From: Peromyscus leucopus
Taxonomy: Eukaryota; Chordata; Mammalia; Rodentia; Cricetidae
Direction of reading: 5' to 3'
Length of the DNA: 64,000 nucleotides
NCBI RefSeq assembly: GCF_004664715.2
Contig: NC_051082.1
Location: 4,789,078-4,853,077 of the forward strand
Under the pieces are notes generated by a model. The model had not been told where the DNA came from. It searched no databases and saw nothing but the letters and a program-made list of their open reading frames with translations. Made by a program: the position numbers and the translations under genes. Below, piece after piece: positions 25,310 through 37,100 of this stretch (position 1 is the stretch's first letter; each line of letters begins with the position of its first letter).

Positions 25310-28300
25310 AAGAAGAAGAAGAAGAAGAAGAAGAAGAAGAAGAAGAAGAAGAAGAAGAAAAAGCGAGCTTTGACCAATTCTGGGTGTAGGGGTAAAAGAA
25401 TTGGGGGAACACGGTGCAGATGCATTTGTCCACCCAGATCTGAGGCAGCAGCATTCACCATAGCCAGGAGCTGGAAGCCACAGGAGAGGACAAATAGCAA
25501 TGTAACACAATGGATACGCAGTGGAACTTAGCTCAGCCTTAGACAGGAGGGAGAGTCTGACTGGGAACAAGATACAAAGGAGAAGCCGGTCCCAAAGTAT
25601 GATTCCTCTCAAGTGAGGGGTCTACAGGAATCAACTCCACAGAGACACAATGGACCGGGGATCGGCTAGTTCCAGGTACAGGATTTTTGCCTTGGAACGT
25701 TTACAAAGTCCCAGGTGGTGATGGCTACGTGGGTGGCCTTAAAGGTGCTGAACTGAGCACTTAGTTACCGCGGTCTCTTTTTGTGTATGTGTTCATGTGT
25801 GGGTGTGTGCACGTGTGGAGGCCGGAGGAAGTCGTCAGGGGTCCTTAACCAGCCTCCACCTCGTTTTTTAAGACAAGCTCTCACTGACCCTGGAGCTCAC
25901 TGCCCACTCAGTCCTAGGATTACAGGCTTGTGCCACCACCCCTGGATTTTACATGGGTGCTGAGGATCCCAAACTCGGGTCACCCGGAGTCATCACCCAC
26001 TGAGTCCCACAATGTGGTGAATCTTGCATTTTACTAGAATAAAAAGGCCCATTTTGAGGACTCACAATCACCATGGGAGAAGCTGCTTACCAGGCATTTT
26101 CAATGTGGCTTTTGACGCACAGCATTTGTGGCTGGTTTTACTTACATCGTTCAGTCTCTGTGTAAGCTACAAACCAACGAAGGGTTTTTGTTTGGTTTTA
26201 AGACACAATCTAACTGTATAATCCTAGATAGCCTGGAACTTGCATGGATTTGCCTGTCTTGGCCTGTGGAAGGCTGGAATCAAAGGGCCTGTGTCACGAC
26301 TCCTGACTCTTAAGTGTACCATTTAAGGCCAGTTTTTGAATGATACAAATTAAGATGTTAGGCTGGAGGTGTGGCTCAGTGGGTAGAGTAGTGGCCTAGC
26401 ATGTGTTAAGCTCTGGGTTCAGTCTTCAGCACTGTGTGAACCAGGCATGCTGATAAATGCCTATAATCTCAAAGCTTGTTGGGTAGGGGCAGGAGGTTCA
26501 GCTATATAATAAGCTGGATGCCAACCTGGGCTATATGAGACCCAGTTTTAAAAAAAAAAAATCAAGGGAGAAAAGCCTGACATCATGACTTACACCTTTA
26601 ATCCCAGCACTCAGGAGGCAGAGGCAGGCAGATCTCTGTGAGTTCGAGAACAGCCTGGTCTATGTAGCAAGTTCCAGGCCTGCTAGAGCTGTATGGTAGG
26701 ACTCTGTCTCAGAATCCAAAAAAACCAACTAGGGTATGGAAAAGGACACCACTGGTGTTTGCCTTTCTCAGTGGGGTTGATTTTCCTAAGTCACATGGTC
26801 TCAAGCTGGCCACCCTGGGGCTCAGTACCCTCCTCTGTTTCTGTGGGGCATACACAGGTCATTGCTACTGGATCACTTAGGCTCAGAGCCACACATCACA
26901 CACCAGCCTGCTGTAAATTCCCTCTGAGGACCTGGCTCTCAGCCTGGGAAGTTGTTCCCTAGAGCATCTGGCACTCTAGAATTATATAGGGAGGGTGTCT
27001 CCCCAGAATGCCTGTCTGGAGGTATGTAGGGGAATGTCCCCAGGATATCTGGATCTGAGAGTATGCAGGGGGTGTGTCCCCCACTATGTCTGGCTCTGTC
27101 TGGGGGTATGTAGGGGAGTGTTCCCCAGGATGTCTGGATCTGAGAGTATGCAGGGGGTGTGTCCCCCACGATGTCTGGCTCTGTCTGGGGGTATGTAGGG
27201 GAGTGTTCCCCAGGATATCTGGATCTGAGAGTATGCAGGGGGTGTGTCCCCCACGATGTCTGGCTCTGTCTGGGGTATGTAGGGGAGTGTTCCCCATGAT
27301 GTCTGGATCTGAGAGTGTGCAGGGGTGTGTGTGCCCCCATGATGTCTAGCTCTGTCTGATGTGATGTGTTACAGTTAGGGGACGTCCTCCCAGCATGAGT
27401 TGAGCCCTGGGTGGTTGGTGCTCCATGCTTAACACACAGCACAGCTCACAGCTTACTGCTGGGACCCAGCCCCTGCCTCAGTATTGAGAAGGCTGGGAAA
27501 CCCCATGCAACCTCAGACACCATCAGGATGTGTCTTAGCGATCAGTCAGTGTGGCATTGCATTGACTAGGACTTTTTTTTTTTTTAAACAGGATTCTTGG
27601 AGAAAAAACAACGACCTGCTTTACAGACATCTGAAGGAGGTCAGTTTGAATCTTCATCCCACATAGTTTTAATGGTGAGGGCTTAGCCTGTGATAGAAAT
27701 CAATGGCAGCTCTTGGATTTCTGGAACTTTCTTATCCATGCCTTATGTCCTAAGCTGGGACTACAGGCAGTCTGTAATCCTCCCTAGCACTTGGGAGGCA
27801 GGGGTAAGAGGACCAGGAGTTTGAAGTCCTCCTCAGCTACACAGGGAGTCCTCAGCCAGCCAGGACCACACCAGACCCTGTCTAAAAAAACCAACAGAGA
27901 ATTTCCCGTTTTAAGGCTGAGTGATATTCTATTAGATAAATACAAGCACATTTTTTTTTTGCATAGTCCTAATTTTATTAAATTAAGGAGTTCTTCCAGA
28001 TGTGGTGGCTCACACCAGTAACCCCAGCACTCAAGGGGGTGGAGAGGAAGATGGGAGGATCTTGAGTTTAAAGCCAGCCTGAGCGATCTAGTGAAACTGT
28101 CTAAAAGAAAAAAAAAAAAAAAAAACAGAGTCAAAGATGAGAAGAGGCGGAAGACAGGACCCAGAGACAGGCTGGGGCTCGGACTGAGCATGTGCAAGGC
28201 ACCAGGTACCATCTGCAAACAAGAATAGAAGGGACGTGCACTTTCCTTATAACAGATGATTTCGAAAACTGATGGAGCAGGACCAGATAACGCAAAGCCT

Positions 28301-29551
28301 AGTGTTTGGCTTGATGCCACCACGTCTGTCCCCTGAAAGCCAGCATCTGCTGGTTTCTGAGTCCCGTCCGCACCCCCTCCAGACGGCTGAGGCCAGGCTG
28401 CGTGTCCCCCACCCCGTTTCCTCCCCCTGCACTGCAGTGCACTGCACCTTGGCGGTCCCTCACTCCCCCCTCTTACTGATTGTCGTAGGTTGGTTGGTCC
28501 CACAGCACTAAGCTGGGCTGGGGACAACTCTGGCATCATCATGTCAGAGAAAACTAGATACATCTGCAAGTCCACAGGCAAGGGCTGCAGCATCTGAACA
28601 CCAGATCCTAGTGTGCTCTTTGGCGATGTCGAGTGTGGAATCCAGGGTCTCACGACGGAGGCAAGCCTGCCTCCAGCCCCAGCCCCTTTCCCATTTGTCC
28701 TTCCCACTCTATTATGCTGTGGGATGTTCTGTATGTCCTGTGGGAGCCCGTTCTCGGGTTCCTCGTGGCTTTACCCAGCATGTCCGCATGGGGGATGATA
28801 GGACCACGGGCCTGAGTGCAGGTGTCTGAGATGGTCTGCACTTGGCTGTGCCGGGGGATGGTCTGTATGTCAAGTTGCTCTGATTGGTCAATAAATAAAA
28901 CACTGACTGGCCAGTGGCTAGGCAGGAAGTATAGGCGGGACTAACAGAGAGGAGAAAAGAAAGAACAGGAAGGTGGAAGGAGTCACTGCCAGCCACCGCC
29001 AGGATAAGAAGCATGTGAAGATGCTGGTAAGCCACTAGCTACATGGCAAGGTATAGATTTATGGAAATGGATTAATTTAAGCTATAAGAACAGTTAACAA
29101 GAAGACTGCCACAGCCATACAGTTTGTAAGCAATATAAGTCTCTGTGTTTACTTGGTTGGGTCTGAGTGGCTGTGGGACTGGCGGGTGACAAAGATTTGT
29201 CCTGACTGTGGGCAAGGCAGGAAAACTCTAGCTACACTATTATATCGAGGAATGTCTCCAAGAGCCCACGAGCAGGTGGCTCTGCCGTCTCCTGGCCTCT
29301 AGCGATTCCCAGAGCAGCGAGCTCAATGCTGGTCCTCTTCACACAGGTGCTGTGTGGGTCCAAGAACAGCATCCTGAGGGAGTGTTTCCTGGTGGCCGAG
29401 CTTGAAAACCGGAGGCGGCCACCCACGGTGAGCCCAGAGAGAGGCTGGTGTGAATTTGGCAAGGGAACAAAAGTCACAGGGGACAGTGACCACTCCATAT
29501 CTGCCCCTCTGAAGCCACCCCTCTCCCCAGTCTGTTAATAGATAACTACAG

Positions 29552-29612
<61 letters not shown>

Positions 29613-31089
29613 TAGGCTTTGTATCAGTTCATCCCATTGCAGACACGCACTGTGCCAGGCTGGGGGTTCCCTGCCCTCAAGGGGCTCACAGTCTGGGAGG
29701 GAGAGAATGTGAGAAAATATCACCAGAGAAAAAAGGGACTAGGAGACCTGGGGGAGGAGACAGGGGACTGGACCCAATGGTGGCTGGCTCTGTGAGGTGT
29801 CCTCGTTTGTGAGTCAGCTTTCCCCACACTGTGACAAAATCCTTGAGGAAAACAGCTTAAAAGTTGATTCGGTTCCTGTCTTTGGAGATTGCGCTCCCAT
29901 GGCCTCTTGTCGTGGGTGGCATGGCACACCACGGCAGAGAAGGTGTGTGCAGCACACACAAGGGATTGGGGGAAATGTATCCTTCAAAAGACAACTTCAG
30001 TAACTTATTTCCTCTGACGAGGCCCCGCCTTTTAAAGAACCCATGCTCCTCCTAACGACCCCACCAACCCCTGCACCCATGAGTTCTCGAATCTGTCTCT
30101 CAGTGAAGCTGGAGACCTCCAATCACTGTCAAAGCTGCTGCACAGGACCCACGGCTCCAGGACATGGGTCTCTGAGGGACATCTCAGACCCCAGTCATTA
30201 CACTGTGGCTATACTCCTGGGTGAGGAGGCCGGGTGGATGCTCGCCTGAGCAGGGAACCTAGCTTCCCAGGCACAGCCCTCTCCCTGAGCAACATCCCCA
30301 GCCTCTCTCTCTCCACATTTCTGTGTTTCATCCACTCTCTCTTAGTTAGGAAAATCTTCATGTCCCTTAAAAGCCAGTGGCTCTTGTCTGGCAAGTCCCC
30401 CAGCAATGGGAACTGACCTTCCCAGAACAAGACATCTACAGCCTCCAGTTCGTGGGCAAAACTAACAGGCCGAGTTCAGGCCTGGGGGCTGGAGCCTCGC
30501 ACCGTGCTCTGTCTCCAGAGTTCAGCCAGAAGCAGGGTGTGTACTCCGTGTGTTCTCACCACACAGGTGGGGACGCAGTTTAAGAACAGCCTGAGCAGCC
30601 TCCTGGAACTTCTCATCTCCAAGGAGCCTTCGTATATCCGCTGCATCAAGCCCAACGAGAGGAAGGAACCCAGTGAGTCCTGATCCCTGAGCCCAGAGCT
30701 CGGACGGAGGAGCAAAGCGGTTGGGGCGGGGGCATGGGTAAAGAGCCTCAGCCACCACAGCCTCCTCCCTGAACATGAACTCTTGTCCTTCTCAAACCAT
30801 AGAAGGAGGCCGGGATAGGGCTCAGGGGGTGAAGCACTTGCCTTGCAAGTGTGAGGATCTGAGTTCAAATCCCCAGCACCCACCTAAAGCCAGACATGGT
30901 GATCCGTGTCTGTAATGGCAGTGCTCCCATGGAGAGATGGGGTGGGAGGCTGGGATGGAATCCATGGAAGCTCGTGGGCTAGCCTGGTGTCCCAGTGCAC
31001 AGAGCAAATGAGATCCTATCTGAAACAGGACAGGAAGTGAGGACTAACACTTGAGGTTGTCCTCTCACCTACGTGTGTGTGTGTGTGTG

Positions 31090-31125
<36 letters not shown>

Positions 31126-34100
31126 ATGTGTATCGGAAGAAAGAAAAAGAAGATATTAACATAGTAGAAAAGAAAAAAGAACAGTAGATGATAGATATAT
31201 TGAGAAGGGCGTCCCTGATGGTCCAGAGGAAGCGAGCGCCGCTCAGAGCCTGGTGATGCCGGGCAGGTGTCCAAGGTGGCAGATGGCAGCAGAGTTCTCT
31301 GCGACCGTGAACAACCGTCCACAATGGTCTGTGACTGCCGGGCACTGTCTAAGCTCTCCATGCAGAGCCCTGGCAGCTGGTGCGCTCGTGAATGGAAGAT
31401 GCGTAAGGTGACGGGGCCTGGAATGTGTCCTCCCTAGAGAGGTGACCACAGTCACCTTCAGACAGTTGTTGCCACGTGAGATTCCGGGCTGCGTTAGCAA
31501 ACTTTGGGGTGGTGTTATCAGGAGAAACTAGAATTGCCTACCAACCCCCTCCACCTAAGACACACAGCTGAGGCCTGATAACAGGTTCCTGGGCTAGACC
31601 CAGCCTGGAGCCAGCAGCCTGGAGCCTTGCGTTAGTTCTGCTGAGGGAGCTTTCCCGTCACTCTTCTCTTCTTTCTCCAAAGGCAAGTTCGACGACTTCC
31701 TCATCAGCCATCAGATCAAGTACTTGGGGCTAATGGAGCATCTGCGTGTGCGGAGGGCGGGCTTCGCCTACAGGCGCAAGTATGAGCATTTCCTGCAAAG
31801 GTGAGGCTCGCTTTGAGCCCCGGCCCTTGGAGCTGGTCTCCCGGAGACGGTGTGGCCGATCAGATGGCATTCCCCAGGGAGCTGGGGTCAGATCTGAAGC
31901 GTGAGAGCTGTGAAATAAAAAGGACACTTCACATTTGTTCTGCTGTAAAACCGGGGCCCGGTTTCTCCTCTTCCATTGAGCTCTCTAAGCCCTAACTCGA
32001 CCTCCTGCAGTCTGGGGGAGAGTCTGGGCACACAGACCTGCTGGGCACCCAGGGTGCACTATCCAGCCCTCTAAGTGCTAGTGCCCATGTGCTGGGCTGG
32101 GAAGGGCAGTGGGCACAATGGCGAAGGTGCCGTGGAAGAAGAGGGTTCGAGACACCCGGACAGGTCAGGATGCTCCCGGACCTCACAGCTGTGACCCTTT
32201 CCCACAACAGGAGTTCACATGTCAAGTGTTTATCAGTGCCACACCCACCGTGGCTTTGGTGATTGGCAGCACATGACCGCTCCACAATGACGGCAATGCA
32301 CTCTTGGGGTGGGAATCCCAAAGCGGCCGTTTTTTGTCTAAGTCGAAACGCTTGCACTGTTGGCTGTTCCAGAACATTCAGCCCATGCATTATGAGGCTT
32401 CTTCTGAGTTGAAGCACCGTAGGGCCAACCAGAGCATTTCCTGCCATCCTTTCCCTGTGGTCCCCAGCTGTGCCGCCACTGCTTGCTGTCTGCCTGTCTC
32501 CAGTACTCAACCTGTTTTTCTTAATCTGGCAGCAGGGGAAGAAGTTGGGAGGTCACAGCCACTGCCCACCACATCCTCAACACAGGCCTGACATTTCTGC
32601 CTCATCCTCTCTGTTTCCGCCATGCCTCCTCATCTGCGTATCTTGGGGAGGGCGGGCTGAGGAGATGGCCTAGGGGAGAACGTGCTTGCTGCACTACTGA
32701 AATTTTCCCAGGGGCCTGCCTGGAGAAGATTTCTCACAGGGTCCTGGGGAAGACGCTATGGCGGGCGTGGGGTATTCTGAGGGAAAGAAATCTGTGTACA
32801 CTGTGTTCTTTCATCCGTTTACTTTATTTCTCTAAGACAAAATTGTATCTACACAGCTTCAGTTCCATCCTCACACTCAGCTCCTCTCTGTCCCTCCTTT
32901 TCCTGTCCTCTCATAGCCCTAACTGAGCTCTTCGGCTATCGATGTCTCTTTCGTCCTCTGTTCCTTCCTCTCCTACTCTCCTGACCTGACCCCTCCTCTC
33001 TCCAAAAGTTCTGCCTTGTTCCTTCTTCTCCTGCCATGCGACTCTAACCCTAATGCCCCCCCCCCCAGTCAGGAATCCTGCCCCAGACTTTACTACACCT
33101 CGTTATGCAAAAAACTCTTTTGTTCTGAGTCAGTTGCTCTGGAATGCCATTTGGCCTGTCTGGGGAAGGAAGGTCTGAGCTTCATTTGCACAAGAAACAA
33201 AGCTATGCATCTGCACATCTGCCTGTCTCCTAGGCTTAGGAGATAGGCATTGTCTAATAAGGGTGTACCTAGTTCAGATGAGCAGCTAGGTCTGAGAAGC
33301 TTACACTGTTTGCTGCTGTGGCCTAGTAGTATATGAGCACACAAGAAAGTCATAGCAAGAAGCAGCTGAATATAAAAAGCTGGCTAACACTAAATATTCC
33401 TTGATATATGGCTTCCCTCTAGAAGGATTCCTTGAGCTTTCTAGGTGTAGCTTTATTATGCACAGCTGAATCTCTATTACACATTCTTGCGGCCCACAGC
33501 ACTGCACAGGTGTGAGGACCAGAGCTCTGATCCCCAGCATGCACCCACATAAATGCTAGGCAGGTTTAACAGTCCACTCGGAACCCCAGCACTCAGGAGC
33601 CAGAGACGGGATTCCCACAGCAAGCTGGCTATCCAACTCAGCAGACTGTGAGTTCAATGAGAGCCTCTGCCTCAGTGAACAGTGAAGAGAAACAGAAAGA
33701 CACCCAGCGTCTGGCCTACACACATGTGGGCACACGCACACTCACACACACACAGTGCATACATGCCCATGCCCTCTTGTGCCCACACACATGTAAACGT
33801 GCTTGTGTACACACTCACACACACCAACTCACATGAAATCCTCGAGTCCCAAGCATGGCGGTTTTATTCCCCGTGTGTGAGTACATCTGTTGTCTGTCCA
33901 GCCATCCACTGATACACAGCGAGGCTGCCCCACTTTGGGCTGTTATGAACAATGCTGTACAAGGCTATGTGGACATGGGTGCAGCTCTTGGATATATACA
34001 TAGGAGTGGGACTGAGTCATCTGGCCGAGGGCCCAGCGATGGCTCTGCTGGGAGAAACACTTCCTCATTTCTTTCACGCCCTATATGCATTGCTGAGGCA

Positions 34101-37100
34101 ATTGCTCTCTGAGTGGCTGATACACACTACAAAGGGGTCCAGGATACCTCTGGGGGGGGGTGTTGTGGAGGACAGGGCAGGGTGTCCTGATGGCTTCGGT
34201 ATGTCCTCCTCCATTCCCGGCAGGTACAAGTCTTTGTGCCCAGACACCTGGCCACATTGGCACGGACCCCCAGGAGAGGGCGTCGAGCGCCTGATCAAGT
34301 ATATCGGCTACCAACCTCAGGACTACAAGCTAGGAAAGTAAGTGGCCAGGAGACCCCCAAACTGTCTCTCCCCTGTACTCAACAGATTCCATGTGCTGAT
34401 CTGCACGGAACAGGCATGTCCAGCCTTTGACATGGAGATACAGTGCTATCATCCTACAAAGTTTTCACCGAGAACTGCTCCATTGAAATGGAAAAAAAAA
34501 TTCTTAAAAATTCTCCTTCACAGGAGTCCATGGCTGCACACAGTCAAAGAGTCGGATATGGCCTGGTATTGTCTCATGTTTTTTTTTTTTTTGAGACTGT
34601 TTGCAAGCCAGTTCTGCTACCCACTAAGTTTAACTGTAGCTGAGCGGTTCCAGTGAGAATCAGTGGTCGAAAAGAAGTCAGGTGTTGTAAGCCTGGCTCC
34701 ACTGCCGGGTGGAGCCTCTGCCCATGAAGTAAAGAGGGGGCAGGGTCGGGCCCTGCCTGTGCTGGCCAAGCTTCTCTCGCGGCTCAGCATCTCCCAGAGA
34801 GCTGACTTCATCTTGCTTCACTCTTGACATCCCAGAATGGCATTCTAGAACGCCGGGTACCACTCTAGGATCCAGTGTCTGGAGCAGAGATCTTCCCCAT
34901 GTGTGGAACACTTTTGGGCACTCACTCAGATTAGCCAGGATGGCTTGGGTCTGTACTGTTAGTCACTCTGGCCACAGCTAGTGTGGCTGCAAAGAACTGT
35001 GTTCAAGCCTCAAGAGGCCCAGTTCTTACACAGCAGGGTCCTGCCCGCTTCAGGGATCCCTGCCCCTGGATCTACCAGCGAGCTATCTGCCAGCTCCAGC
35101 CCAGCTGGCATCTCTCTCTGTTTCACTAATCCATCCATCCACATCCCTGAGGGGGCCACACACATCTATCCTGTTCTATAACCCTGGAATTGGCATCATG
35201 GGGCATGGTGTGCTGTGCCCCCCTCCAGTGGCTGCTCTGGGACGTCTCCAGCACGAGGCACTGTGTAGGAGGTGCCCTTATCATCCCTCCTGAAGGCCCA
35301 GAAGCATAACTGTAAGCAACCTCAGGTAGCATGGTGGAGTCCCTCTCTAGGGCTACATAAAAAATCACCAGTGCATGCCTTTAACCCCAGCACTCGGGAG
35401 GCAGAGGCAGGAGGATCTCTGTGAGTTCAAGGCCAGCCTGGCCTACAGAGTGAATTCTAGGACAGGCTCCAAAGCTACACAGAGAAACCCTGTCTCACAA
35501 AACCAAAATAAATAAATAAATAAAGTAAGTAAGTAAATTAATAAAAAGTCACCAGAGCAGAAATGCATTCTCTCAGAGCTCAGGGTCCACTATCAGGGCA
35601 TGGGCAGGCCAGGCTCCGTCTGGAGGGCCTTTGCCACGTCTGGAAGCTCCAGCAGGCTCCTGGCCTTCCTTAGCCGATGGCACCACACCTGCCTGCTGGT
35701 TCTGTGTCCTTTTCTAGCTCTTATAAAGGACACTGACCTGGATTTCGGACCTCCTCTAACCTACTGTCTCCCCTCCACCCCTACTTTAATGACATGCGAG
35801 GAACGGCCACGCCCCACAGTCACCTTCTAGAGCTCTGATTGGATGTGCACTGGGAGGGCGGGGCACTCCCCAACCATGTGGGGGGGGGCAACTGACCAAT
35901 CAATAATTTTTGCATGTTTCTTTTTGCTTTTGCTAGAACCAAAATATTCATTCGCTTCCCCAGAACCCTGTTTGCTACCGAAGATGCCTTTGAATTTAGT
36001 AAACATCAACTAGGTATGACTTTTGTCCCGCTTTCAAGAGAAACGAACAAGCTTAACCCGGGAGAGGGGGAAGAGAAACCTGGAACATGGGTGTCTGATG
36101 TGTTCAAAGACCTCACTTAAGAACTAGGGATAAGGCGTGGGGTTACGGGATTATGATGGGATGCCTCTGGACTGCTGGGCTCCGAGGGCAGGTGTAGACG
36201 TGTTACATGTCCAGGGTGTCTCGTTCTATGATTGCATCATAGATTGTAAAGTCACGGGAGACTCACCCCCCTCAGTCCAGGCTTCACAACTTCTTTTATG
36301 CATCTGATGGCAACAGGCATGCCTTCAAAGCCCACAGCCAGGGTGTTTTTGTGAATGGCAAATGGCAGGAGTGGGATGGGGGACCGGGTGCTTCTCTCAC
36401 TGGGAATCTAAGGTGGCCTGAGCACTGTGCACACCAAGCAGCTGGGGTCCTTGCTCTGTGCCATGTGCACCAAGTCCAACAGCCGTATTCCCAGACCGAG
36501 CCCGTGGGTAGACTCTGCTGCTCCCACTTCACGAGACAGAGACACCGGCAAGCTGCTGAATATCACATGGCCGGTCTGCAGCAGAGCCGGGCTTGAACGT
36601 GGGCCAGTCTGGTTTCAAGGTTTGACCGTTACACATGCTACCACTGAGCGACTCCTGCAGCAGCAGGTACTCACGGCCACCCACCTGGCTGAGATGCCGG
36701 CCCTGGCTTAGCCAGGCTCCAGGGCTTTGGATCAGCCACTTCCTAGAGGCTGCACTGTGCTGGTGTGCAAGGCTCTCCGTGAACTTGGCCTCTGGTGGGA
36801 TCTTTCACTATGTGGAGAGGGTGATGAGGGCTAGAGCTGAGGGGTGTCCTGGGGTTCCCACTGCTCAGTGTGGTGTCCTCTTGAGGCTGCTAGACATCTG
36901 TACCTGAGCCTGCGTGCTTCCTTTTGAGATGTGCCGATGTCCTTCCCCTCTTGTGATCAACTGGGCACTGTGACCCTGCGCCTCTTCCTCACCCCGTGGA
37001 AGGAAAGAGAACCATAGGGGAGCCAGGCCCAGGGGACCCAGCTGCTCCTGTCTTTCCCACACTCAGCACCCAGAACGGCTCACTGCAGGCTCTGGGGGTC

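Noticed and set aside
25084..25531. Poly-Lys, poly-Arg and poly-Phe frames
   Set aside because: They are the (AAGAAT)n/(AAG)n tail of a B1 SINE.
26939..27442. 167- and 112-codon frames on - over the 85-bp array
   Set aside because: They follow the repeat unit exactly and have no homology that I recognise. They are a product of the minisatellite.
27784..28707. 307-codon frame on -
   Set aside because: It runs through B1-derived SINEs and an oligo-T tract, has no domain I recognise, and lies in Myo1h intron 15.
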